Assembly: GCA_963799105.1 (NCBI GenBank)
Contig: CAWCVR010000003.1
Span: 62,001 to 126,000 of the forward strand
Origin: CAWCVR01 sp963799105
GTDB lineage: Bacteria > Acidobacteriota > Terriglobia > Bryobacterales > Bryobacteraceae
Direction of reading: 5' to 3'
DNA: 64,000 bases
Position 1 is the stretch's first letter. Each line of letters opens with the position of its first letter. Made by a program: the position numbers and the translations under genes. Under the pieces are notes generated by a model, which saw only the letters and a list, made by a program, of their open reading frames with translations, ran no database searches and was not told the origin of the DNA. This document shows positions 8,082 through 15,848 of the stretch, one piece after another.

Positions 8082-9493
8082 CCCTCCGGTTCCAGTGGCG
8101 CCGGCGCTGGCTCTTCGCCGCCGGCCCGCGTCCCCGCTTCAACCGGCGCTGGCTCGGCTGCCTCTGCGGCGGGCGCTTCGGCATCGGCTGGCGCTGGCTG
8201 CGCTGTCCCATCGGCTGGCGCTTCGGCAGCGGTCGGTGCCGACTCCGCTGCCTCTGCGGCGGGCGCTTCAACATCGACCGGCACTGGCTCCGCTGCCCCG
8301 TCGGCTGGCGCTTCAACATCGACCGGCGCTGGCCCGGCTGCCTCTGCGGCGGGCGCTTCGGCATCGGCCGGCGCCGGCTCGGCTGCCTCTGCGGCGGGCG
8401 CTTCGGCATCAACCGGCACTGGCTCCGCTGCCCCGTCGGCTGGCGCTTCAACATCGACCGGCGCCGGCTCGGCTGCCTCTGCGGCGGGCGCTTCGGCATC
8501 GGCCGGCGCCGGCTCGGCTGCCTCTGCGGCGGGCGCTTCGGCATCAACCGGCACTGGCTCCGCTGCCCCGTCGGCTGGCGCTTCAACATCGACCGGCGCT
8601 GGCCCGGCTGCCTCTGCGGCGGGCGCTTCGGCATCGGCCGGCCCTGGCCCGGCTGCCTCTGCGGCGGGCGCTTCGGCATCGGCCGGCGCTGGCTCCGCTG
8701 CCCCGGCCTCGGGCGCTGACTGGCTCGCCTCGGACGCCGGCGGCTCCGCCTGGGGCTGCTCCCCGGGTTCGCCGTCCGCCATCGCCATCCGGCGAATCTC
8801 CTCGAACTCCTTCAGTGTCGGCAGCTCGCTCAAATCCTTGAGGCCGAACTGGATCAGGAATTCCTTGGTGGTCTTGTACAGAATCGGCTTGCCGATGACG
8901 TTCTTGCGGCCGGCTTCGGCGATCAGCTTGCGGTCCAGCAGCGTGCTCAACACGCCGGTTCCCTGCACGCCGCGGATCTCCTTGACTTCGGGCGCGGTCA
9001 CCGGCTGCTTGTACGCAATCACCGCCAGCGTTTCCAGGGCCGGCAGCGAGAGCTTCAACGGCGGTTTGAGACTCCTCACGAAAGCCCGCACGGCGTCATG
9101 GTGCTCCGGCTTGGTCGCCATCCGATAGCCGCCCGCCACCTCGCGAATCTGAATGCCCCGCCCGGGTTGTTCGTATTCCGCGATGAGCTCGCCCAGCAGC
9201 AACCGGATGCGCTCCGCGGGTTGTTCGAGCGATACCGCAACCTGCGCCACCGTGATGGGATCCTCGGCAACGTAAACCAGGGCTTCCATGACGGCCTTGA
9301 GCCTGGCATCCTCAACGGCTGCCGCGCTGGGGGTGCTGTCGCCGCAGGCGTCTTCCAGGGCCAGCAATTCGTCCGCCGGCACGGCCCCCATCACCACGAC
9401 TTGAGGTTGCGCGGGCCCGGGCTCCGCGGGAGCGCTCCCGTTCTGCGGGTCTTGTTCCGGGCTATCGGCCCCGGTGATCTCGAGTTCTTCCAT
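8078..9493 (-). CDS. scpB: Segregation and condensation protein B with repetitive C-terminal tail
   Basis: 471 aa, against about 200 in most ScpB proteins. The start is the ATG at 9493, eight bases after the scpA stop. Residues about 60-245 contain the two winged helices (RLKAVMEALVYVAEDPITVAQ; LPALETLAVIAYKQPVTAPEV; RGVQGTGVLSTLLDRKLI). With ScpA it bridges SMC for chromosome condensation and segregation. Residues about 260-460 are a low-complexity Ala/Pro/Glu tail built of 15-residue units such as PAPADAEAPAAEAAE. The tail is acidic, probably disordered, and unusual for the family. Confidence 0.9.
   Translation of the reverse strand: MEELEITGADSPEQDPQNGSAPAEPGPAQPQVVVMGAVPADELLALEDACGDSTPSAAAVEDARLKAVMEALVYVAEDPITVAQVAVSLEQPAERIRLLLGELIAEYEQPGRGIQIREVAGGYRMATKPEHHDAVRAFVRSLKPPLKLSLPALETLAVIAYKQPVTAPEVKEIRGVQGTGVLSTLLDRKLIAEAGRKNVIGKPILYKTTKEFLIQFGLKDLSELPTLKEFEEIRRMAMADGEPGEQPQAEPPASEASQSAPEAGAAEPAPADAEAPAAEAAGPGPADAEAPAAEAAGPAPVDVEAPADGAAEPVPVDAEAPAAEAAEPAPADAEAPAAEAAEPAPVDVEAPADGAAEPVPVDAEAPAAEAAEPAPADAEAPAAEAAGPAPVDVEAPADGAAEPVPVDVEAPAAEAAESAPTAAEAPADGTAQPAPADAEAPAAEAAEPAPVEAGTRAGGEEPAPAPLEPEG
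8140..8700. repeat. Tandem repeat inside scpB, 45-bp unit, 135-bp higher-order period
   Basis: About twelve in-frame 45-bp units encode the ScpB tail. They are arranged in triplets: the segment beginning at 8341 recurs at 8476 almost unchanged, giving a 135-bp super-repeat. All copies keep the reading frame. Confidence 0.85.
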
Positions 9494-9500
9494 TTCCAAT

Positions 9501-10286
9501 TCAGATGTAGTCTTCTTCGATGGCTGCGATGGGCTGATCGGACGCCAACGCAGCATCGAAAGTTTCGCTCCGCCGAAGTGCGATCTCGCCGAATAAGTCC
9601 TTTTGCACCAGAACTACGGCCTGCATGCGGACCATTTCCAGCACGGCCAGAAACAGCGCGATCATGGCGCGGCGCGTTCGCTGGCGCTCGAAGACGCGCA
9701 GGATGAATACGGGCTTATCGCGGGCTTCCGTGAACTGGTCTTTCAGGTAATGGATCATGTCCGCGACGGTGACGTCGGCGGCTTCCACCTCATAGATCGG
9801 CCGGTTCTTGGCCCGCTCCAGGATCTGCCCCATGGCCTTGACCAGATCGTACACATTCACGGCCAGACCGGGATCGTCCGATTCGGAAAGAAACACCTTG
9901 ACCTGCGGATTCGACCAGACGTTTTCCTCAATCAAGCGCTTCTGCTGCAACATTTCCGCCGCGTTTTTGAACCGCTCATGCTCCAGCAGCCGATCCACCA
10001 GCTCCTGCCGCGGGTCTTCCAGACCGTCCCCGTCCTTTTCCAGGGCGGGGTCGCGCGGGAGAAGCATCTTCGACTTGATGTGGATCAGCGTCGCCGCCAT
10101 GTAAACAAATTCGGCGCCCAGATCGATGTCCATCTCCCGGGCCTTGTCCATGTACTCCAAATACTGGGAGGTGATGGTGGCGATGGGGATGTCCCTGATG
10201 TCGATCTGCTGCTTGCGGATCAAGTCCAGCAGCAGGTCCAGAGGGCCCTCGTATTGCTCCAGATGAAAATTGAGTGGCGACGACAC
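9501..10286 (-). CDS. scpA: Segregation and condensation protein A
   Basis: 261 aa from a GTG at 10286. The kleisin subunit of the SMC-ScpAB complex. The N-terminal SMC-binding motif LEQYEGPLDLLLDLIRKQQ is intact, followed by FVYMAATLIHIKSKMLLPRD and a C-terminal winged helix (about 185-255). An in-frame ATG at 10307 is the alternative start. I prefer the GTG because an extended -10 box (TGCTATCTT on the minus strand) lies just upstream of it, between the two candidates, and because neither has a ribosome-binding site. First gene of scpA-scpB-rluB-CoA-binding. Confidence 0.88.
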   Translation of the reverse strand: MSSPLNFHLEQYEGPLDLLLDLIRKQQIDIRDIPIATITSQYLEYMDKAREMDIDLGAEFVYMAATLIHIKSKMLLPRDPALEKDGDGLEDPRQELVDRLLEHERFKNAAEMLQQKRLIEENVWSNPQVKVFLSESDDPGLAVNVYDLVKAMGQILERAKNRPIYEVEAADVTVADMIHYLKDQFTEARDKPVFILRVFERQRTRRAMIALFLAVLEMVRMQAVVLVQKDLFGEIALRRSETFDAALASDQPIAAIEEDYI

Positions 10287-10406
10287 CGTTTTTAAGATAG
10301 CACGCATGCGGCCAGCGCCCGCTCCGGGGAATTGTCTCCTGTGCGCGCCGCGACAGTTTTCGCCGACGGGTGGGGTTTTCTTTGCGCGCCTTGACGTGTG
10401 TGCGGT

Positions 10407-10436
10407 TTGACACCCGTCAACCGCCAGTGATAAATG
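10407..10436 (+). promoter_or_regulatory. Promoter of the nuo operon
   Basis: TTGACA at 10407-10412 and TAAATG at 10431-10436 are 18 bp apart. A TG one base upstream makes an extended -10 (TGATAAATG). The nuoC ATG follows 28 bases later behind an AAGAGGAG ribosome-binding site, so this operon has a normal leader. Confidence 0.6.
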
Positions 10437-10464
10437 TAGAGGTCTTCGTCCAAGAGGAGAACGA

Positions 10465-11121
10465 ATGGCCGACGAGCAAAAGCCGGGGAGCTCGGAGTCG
10501 CCTCTGCCCGGAGGGGGAGAGACTGCCCAGCCGCCGGCGAAACCCGCCGCCGCCGAAGCGAAACCGGCCCCTCCGAAACCGGCCGCCGCCACTCCGCCCA
10601 AGCCGCCTGCCACTATGGCGGCCACGTGCTGGGAGAGCAGCCTGGCGCGCGAATTGCTAGACCGCTTTGCCGGAGAGATCGCCGAAGCCTCCACCTACCT
10701 CGGGCAGAACTTTATCGTCGTCAAACCCGGTTCGGTCATCCCGGTGCTCGAGTATCTCAAGCTGGAAGCCGACTTCGACTACCTGGTGGACATCACGGCG
10801 GTCAACTGGCCCAAGCGCGCGGAACGCTTCGACCTGGTTTATGTGGTCTACAGTTTTTTCCGCAACGAGCGGGTGCGGATCAAAACCTGCATCCCCGATG
10901 GCTTCCAGCCGCAGACCGCCGTGGGCGTGCACCTCACCGCCAATTGGCTGGAACGCGAAATCTTCGACATGTTCGGAATTTCTTTTGCCGGTCACCCGGA
11001 CATGCGGCGTATTCTGATGCCGGAAGATTGGCAGGGATATCCGCTGCGCAAGGACTACGGAATCCTCCAGCAGGACGAGCGCTGGGTGCGGGAGAATCTG
11101 GGAATCGAAAGCGGCCAGTGA
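10465..11121 (+). CDS. nuoC: NADH-quinone oxidoreductase subunit C
   Basis: 218 aa. The 30-kDa peripheral-arm subunit. The core (residues about 55-210) carries the family signature LEREIFDMFGISFAGHPDMR followed by LMPEDWQGYPLRKDY. The first 50 residues are a Pro/Ala/Lys-rich extension absent from most NuoC proteins and probably disordered. The start is supported by a strong AGGAG. First gene of the operon; nuoA and nuoB are not upstream, where the divergent scpA gene lies instead. Confidence 0.93.
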   Translation: MADEQKPGSSESPLPGGGETAQPPAKPAAAEAKPAPPKPAAATPPKPPATMAATCWESSLARELLDRFAGEIAEASTYLGQNFIVVKPGSVIPVLEYLKLEADFDYLVDITAVNWPKRAERFDLVYVVYSFFRNERVRIKTCIPDGFQPQTAVGVHLTANWLEREIFDMFGISFAGHPDMRRILMPEDWQGYPLRKDYGILQQDERWVRENLGIESGQ

Positions 11122-11125
11122 AGCC

Positions 11126-12238
11126 ATGCCGGACACCACTTTCTTAGACTCCACCGAACTGGTCCTCAACATGGGACCGCAGCACCCGTCCACGCACGGC
11201 GTCTTGCGTGTGATCCTCAAACTGGACGGCGAAAAGGTCCTGGGGACCGACTGCGTCATCGGCTACCTGCATCGCGGCGTCGAAAAGATCGCCGAGAATC
11301 GCACCTACGCGCAGTTCAACCCCTACGTGGACCGCATGGACTACGTGGCCTCGGTATCCAACGGTCTGGGTTACTGCCTGGCGGTGGAGAAGTTGCTGAA
11401 CGTCGAGGCTCCACCGCGCGCGCAGGCCGTCCGCGTAATCCTCACGGAACTGAACCGCATCGCCAGCCACCTGGTGTGGCTGGGCACGCACGCCCTCGAC
11501 ATCGGGGCTATCACTCCGGTGTTCTACTGCTTCCGCGAACGCGAGGAAGCGCTGAAGATCATCGAGAAGTATTGCGGCGCACGGCTCACCACCCACGCGT
11601 TTCGCATCGGCGGGCTGCTGTACGAAACCTACGACGGCTTCGAAAAGGAGTGCGAGGCTTTCTGCGACTGGTTCGCGCCCAAGGTGGACGAGTACGAGGA
11701 ATTGCTCAGCGGCAACCGCATCTGGGTGGGCCGGCTCGAAAACGTGGGCGTCCTGAGCGCCGGCGAGTGCAAGGAATTCGGGGTCACCGGGCCGGTGCTG
11801 CGCGCCTCCGGGGTGAAATGGGATCTGCGCAAGGCGCAACCATACTCGGGCTACGACAAGTACGACTTCGACATCCCCACCCGGGAGAACGGCGATACCT
11901 ACGACCGGTACGTCGTGCGCATGCAGGAGATGCGGCAATCCGCGCGCATCATCCGCCAGGCGGCGGCTGCCATTCCCACAGGCCCCATCATGGCCAAGGT
12001 CGCGAAGGTGATCAAGCCGCCGGTGGGCGAGGCGTACGTCTCCATCGAAGCGCCGAAAGGCGAACTGGGCTACTACGTGGTGAGCGACGGCTCGACGCAG
12101 CCCTATCGGGTGCGCGTGCGGCCGCCCTCCTACGTGAACTTGCAGGCATTGGACCGGATGGTCCGCGGCGGCCTGATCGCCGACGTGGTGGCGATCATCG
12201 GGACGTTGGATATTGTATTGGGTGAGATCGACAGATGA
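11126..12238 (+). CDS. nuoD: NADH-quinone oxidoreductase subunit D
   Basis: 370 aa. The 49-kDa subunit that, with NuoB, forms the quinone site. The N-terminal signature LNMGPQHPSTHGVLRV and the C-terminal block PKGELGYYVVSDGSTQPYR followed by DIVLGEIDR are intact, with GYLHRGVEKIAENRTY between them. Four bases separate it from nuoC. The stop at 12238 is followed by a 106-bp palindromic element before nuoI, where nuoEFGH lie in the canonical order. Confidence 0.95.
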   Translation: MPDTTFLDSTELVLNMGPQHPSTHGVLRVILKLDGEKVLGTDCVIGYLHRGVEKIAENRTYAQFNPYVDRMDYVASVSNGLGYCLAVEKLLNVEAPPRAQAVRVILTELNRIASHLVWLGTHALDIGAITPVFYCFREREEALKIIEKYCGARLTTHAFRIGGLLYETYDGFEKECEAFCDWFAPKVDEYEELLSGNRIWVGRLENVGVLSAGECKEFGVTGPVLRASGVKWDLRKAQPYSGYDKYDFDIPTRENGDTYDRYVVRMQEMRQSARIIRQAAAAIPTGPIMAKVAKVIKPPVGEAYVSIEAPKGELGYYVVSDGSTQPYRVRVRPPSYVNLQALDRMVRGGLIADVVAIIGTLDIVLGEIDR

Positions 12239-12272
12239 AAGCGACGGATCGGACCCCGCGGGGCCCGGGGCC

Positions 12273-12378
12273 GGGCCGCGCGCTTGCGCTCGCGGTTCCG
12301 TGTTGGGGCTTGGCGGGCAGGGGCCGGGTGGGTTGGGGCTGGTTTTCCCACGGAACCGCGACCGCAAGGGAGCGGCCC
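12273..12378. repeat. REP-like palindromic element between nuoD and nuoI
   Basis: Two 30-bp arms (12273-12302 and 12349-12378) are imperfect inverted repeats beginning GGGCCGC and ending GTTCCGTG, able to form a long hairpin around a 46-base GT-rich loop. The inner sequence CGCTCGCGGTT recurs in the palindrome at 38596-38653, so the two belong to one dispersed family. Confidence 0.75.
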
Positions 12379-12401
12379 GAGCGACGCGAGTAGGCGGCGA
12401 T

Positions 12402-12860
12402 ATGATGGGTAAGTTTCTCAAAACGATCTTCCTGGTAGACCTGATTCAGGGACTGTGGGTCACGTTCCGGAACCAGCCCACCAAATACATCTACACCGAG
12501 CAGTATCCGGCCGAGCGGCCCCAGGTGGCCGAGCGGTACCGCGGCGCGCCGCGGCTCAACAACAACCCGGAAAACGGCGAGACGCTGTGCATCGCCTGCA
12601 ACCTGTGCGCGCTGGCCTGTCCCGAGGCGCTCATCGTGGTGGGCAGCGAGCGCAACGAGCAGACCAAGCGCAAGGAGCTGACCACCTTCACCTACGACAC
12701 GTCCCGGTGCATGTTCTGCGGGCTGTGCGAGGACGCCTGCCCGGTGGATGCGCTGGAGTTGACGCAGGATTTCGAACTGGCAACCTACACCCGCGAAGGC
12801 CAGATCTGGGACCGGCAGATGCTGGAAGAAGGGCCGCTGCCCACTCGATACAAATGCTGA
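12402..12860 (+). CDS. nuoI: NADH-quinone oxidoreductase subunit I (2x[4Fe-4S])
   Basis: 152 aa. Peripheral-arm ferredoxin-type subunit carrying clusters N6a and N6b. Two complete four-cysteine motifs are visible, CIACNLCALACPEA (residue about 63) and CMFCGLCEDACPVDA (about 104). An adjacent ATG at 12405 is an equally possible start. The 3' end overlaps nuoJ by 7 bases. The palindrome upstream means it may depend on read-through past that hairpin. Confidence 0.94.
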   Translation: MMGKFLKTIFLVDLIQGLWVTFRNQPTKYIYTEQYPAERPQVAERYRGAPRLNNNPENGETLCIACNLCALACPEALIVVGSERNEQTKRKELTTFTYDTSRCMFCGLCEDACPVDALELTQDFELATYTREGQIWDRQMLEEGPLPTRYKC

Positions 12861-13372
12861 TCGACACGGTGTTCTTCTACATTTTCGCCGCCATGACGCT
12901 CTTGGGCGGCATTCTCACCATCACGCGGCGCAGCGCCGTGCACAGCGCCATTTCGCTGATCGTCTCGCTGCTGGGCGTGGCCGGGTTGTACCTGCTGCAG
13001 GGGGCGGAGTTTCTGTTCGCGGTGCAGATCATTCTGTATGTGGGCGGCATCATGGTCCTGTTCCTGTTCGTGATCATGCTGGTGAATCTCGATGCTGCCG
13101 CCAGGGAGCGGGAGTTCAGCGGACAGTGGCCGGTGGCGCTGGCGGCCGTGGCGGCGGTTGCGGCGGTGGCCGGCTGGTTCCTGTACCATGGCAGAGGCGC
13201 GTTTCGGATCGCCGGGCCGGCGTACGGCGCCATTGCGGCGGGCGGGGCCGGTAACACCGAGCGGGTTGCCGATTCGCTGTTTCAGGACTACCTGTTGCCG
13301 TTCGAAATCGCTTCCGTCCTGCTGCTGGTGGCGGTGGTCGGCTCCGTCATAATGGCGAAGAAGAGGATCTGA
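12854..13372 (+). CDS. nuoJ: NADH-quinone oxidoreductase subunit J
   Basis: 172 aa. Membrane-arm subunit with five predicted helices; the conserved pi-bulge helix region reads FAVQIILYVGGIMVLFLFVIML. Starts inside the nuoI 3' end, with nuoK two bases after its stop, so translation is tightly coupled. Length is normal. Confidence 0.93.
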   Translation: MLIDTVFFYIFAAMTLLGGILTITRRSAVHSAISLIVSLLGVAGLYLLQGAEFLFAVQIILYVGGIMVLFLFVIMLVNLDAAAREREFSGQWPVALAAVAAVAAVAGWFLYHGRGAFRIAGPAYGAIAAGGAGNTERVADSLFQDYLLPFEIASVLLLVAVVGSVIMAKKRI

Positions 13373-13374
13373 CG

Positions 13375-13689
13375 ATGCATCCCATAACCACGGTTCACTA
13401 TATGGCGCTGAGCGCGGCGCTGCTGCTCATCGGCACCGTGGGCGTGCTGACGCGGCGCAACATCGTCGTCATTCTGATGTCCATCGAGCTGATTCTCAAC
13501 GCCGTGAACATCAACCTGGTCGCCTTTTCGCACGCTTTTGGACCGGACCACGTGCCTGGACAGGTGTTCGCGATTTTCGTGATCGCCGACGCGGTGGCCG
13601 AGACCGCCGTCGCCCTCGGCATCCTGATCGCGCTGTTCCGCAACAAGGAAACCGTGCAGGCGGATGAAATCGACTTGCTGAAGTGGTAG
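13375..13689 (+). CDS. nuoK: NADH-quinone oxidoreductase subunit K
   Basis: 104 aa, three transmembrane helices. The conserved glutamates of the proton path are present in ILMSIELILNAVNINL and in VADAVAETAVALGILIAL. Homologous to MrpC. Spacing to nuoJ and nuoL is 2 and 7 bases. Confidence 0.95.
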   Translation: MHPITTVHYMALSAALLLIGTVGVLTRRNIVVILMSIELILNAVNINLVAFSHAFGPDHVPGQVFAIFVIADAVAETAVALGILIALFRNKETVQADEIDLLKW

Positions 13690-13696
13690 GAGACCC

Positions 13697-15844
13697 GTGA
13701 ACTTCATAGACCTCATCTGGCTGATTCCGCTATTCCCGCTGTTCGGGGCGGCGCTGATGCTGCTTGCCGGCAAGAGATTGGATCCGCAGCCCGCTTCGGA
13801 TGTGGCCGTGGCCCCCGGCGTGGCGCCGGCCGGCGGCGGCCATGGCGGCGCGCACGATCCTGCCCACCCGCCGTCGCCCCTCAAGTTCCTTGTCAGCCTG
13901 ATTTGCCCGGGGACCATCCTGATTTCCTTCCTGCTCTCGGTGGGCGCCGTCTGGCAGCTTTCCAGCCTGCCTCACAAGGTGCACCAGGTGATCCAGTTCT
14001 CCTGGATCGCCGGCCTGCCGTTCCACCTGGCCAACGGCCAGATGGGCACGTTCCAGGCGGACTGGGGCTTCCTTCTCGACCCGCTCAGCGCGGTGATGAT
14101 CCTGGTGGTCACCGGCGTCGGCTTCCTGATCCACGTCTACTCCGTCGGGTACATGGCGCACGATAACGGCTACTACCGCTTCTTCGGCTACCTGAACCTG
14201 TTCGTCTTTTTCATGCTGATGCTGGTGCTGGCCAACAACTACGCGCTCCTGTTCGTGGGCTGGGAAGGCGTGGGATTGTGCAGCTACCTGCTGATCGGTT
14301 TCTACTATCACAAGAAATCGGCGGCCGACGCGGGCAAGAAGGCGTTCATCGTAAACCGCGTGGGCGATTCGGGCTTCATCCTGGGCATGCTGCTCATGAT
14401 GTCCGTGCTCGGCACGCTGCGCTTCACCGACGTGGCCATAGCCCTGCACAGCGGAGCGTTCACCGCCGAAACCGCCGGTTTTGGAGTGTTGAGCGCCATG
14501 GCCCTGCTGCTGTTCATCGGCGCCACCGGAAAATCGGCGCAGATCCCGCTGTACGTCTGGCTGCCCGACGCCATGGAAGGTCCCACGCCGGTCTCGGCCC
14601 TGATCCACGCCGCCACCATGGTGACCGCCGGCGTGTACATGGTGGCCCGCTCGGCGCCGCTGTTCCAGTTGACGCCCGCCACTTCCACCATCGTGGCCAT
14701 CATCGGCGCGGGCACGGCCATTTTCGCGGCCTCGATCGCGCTGGTGCAGAACGACATCAAGCGCGTGCTGGCCTACTCCACGGTTTCGCAGCTCGGCTAC
14801 ATGTTCCTGGCGCTGGGCGTGGGCGCCTACTGGGTGGCCATCTTCCACCTCTTCACGCACGCCTTCTTCAAGGCCCTGCTCTTCCTGTGTTCCGGATCGG
14901 TGATTCACTCTTTGAGCGGCGAGCAGGACATGCGCAACATGGGCGGGCTCAAGAGCAGGATTCCGATCACCTACCGGACCATGTGGGTAGGCTCGGTGGC
15001 CATCGCCGGCATTCCCGGCCTGGCGGGCTTCTTCTCGAAGGACGAGATTCTGTGGCAGGCCTACAGCTCCCCCCTGGGCTCGAAGGCGCTGTGGGTGGTG
15101 GGCCTTGCCACCGCGGCCATGACGGCGTTCTACATGTGGCGGCTGATGTACCTGACGTTCTACGGCAAGTCGCGGGTGAAGCCCGAAGTGGAAGCGCACA
15201 TTCACGAATCGCCGCGGTCGATGACGGCGCCGCTCACCGCGCTGGCCATCGGCAGCGTGCTGGCCGGCTGGCTGGGCACGCCCAAGCTGTGGAACCTGCC
15301 GGAGTTTTTCCGCGGGTTCGAAGGTTGGCTGGCCCCCATGTTCGGCGTAGGCGACACCGTGAAGGAAACCGCCCACGGCGCCGGCGCCGAATGGGGGCTG
15401 ATGGCTCTCTCGGTGCTGATCGCCGTCGCCGGAATCTCCCTGGCGCGCTATCTCTATTACATCAAGCCGGGAATCCCGGACCGCATCCAGGCCTCCGTGG
15501 GGCCGCTGTACAAGCTGCTCTACCACAAGTGGTACGTCGACGAGCTGTACGATTTTCTGTTCGTGAACGGCCTGGGCAAGGGCGGCGGCCGGGTGTGCGG
15601 CGCCTTCGACCGCCGAGTGGTGGATGGCGGCGTGAACGGCGCGGGCTGGTTGACGCGCTTCAGCGCCAGCGTCTCCATGTGGTGGGACACCTGGATTATC
15701 GATGGCGCCGTGCGCCTCGGCTCCTTCTTCGTGAAGATGCTTTCCTATCCCGTCTGCGTTTTGCAAACCGGCCGCGTGCAAACCTACGCGCTGTTTGTGG
15801 TGGTGGGCGTGCTGGCATTCTTCGGGTATTACGTGACGCGGTAA
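13697..15844 (+). CDS. nuoL: NADH-quinone oxidoreductase subunit L
   Basis: 715 aa from GTG behind an AGGAG. Distal antiporter-like membrane subunit. The Mrp-type core is intact, including FVGWEGVGLCSYLLIGFYY, the lysine region ATGKSAQIPLYVWLPDAMEGPTPVSALIHAATMV, and the long lateral helix at the C-terminus. An insertion at residues about 28-60 rich in Gly, His and Pro (GGGHGGAHDPAHPPS) lies in the first loop and is not general in NuoL. Confidence 0.95.
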   Translation: MNFIDLIWLIPLFPLFGAALMLLAGKRLDPQPASDVAVAPGVAPAGGGHGGAHDPAHPPSPLKFLVSLICPGTILISFLLSVGAVWQLSSLPHKVHQVIQFSWIAGLPFHLANGQMGTFQADWGFLLDPLSAVMILVVTGVGFLIHVYSVGYMAHDNGYYRFFGYLNLFVFFMLMLVLANNYALLFVGWEGVGLCSYLLIGFYYHKKSAADAGKKAFIVNRVGDSGFILGMLLMMSVLGTLRFTDVAIALHSGAFTAETAGFGVLSAMALLLFIGATGKSAQIPLYVWLPDAMEGPTPVSALIHAATMVTAGVYMVARSAPLFQLTPATSTIVAIIGAGTAIFAASIALVQNDIKRVLAYSTVSQLGYMFLALGVGAYWVAIFHLFTHAFFKALLFLCSGSVIHSLSGEQDMRNMGGLKSRIPITYRTMWVGSVAIAGIPGLAGFFSKDEILWQAYSSPLGSKALWVVGLATAAMTAFYMWRLMYLTFYGKSRVKPEVEAHIHESPRSMTAPLTALAIGSVLAGWLGTPKLWNLPEFFRGFEGWLAPMFGVGDTVKETAHGAGAEWGLMALSVLIAVAGISLARYLYYIKPGIPDRIQASVGPLYKLLYHKWYVDELYDFLFVNGLGKGGGRVCGAFDRRVVDGGVNGAGWLTRFSASVSMWWDTWIIDGAVRLGSFFVKMLSYPVCVLQTGRVQTYALFVVVGVLAFFGYYVTR

Positions 15845-15848
15845 GCAT

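Noticed and set aside
8140..8700. Regular repeats in scpB considered as a CRISPR array.
   Set aside because: Units are contiguous, keep the reading frame and have no unique spacers; no cas genes nearby. The same holds for 51070-51700.
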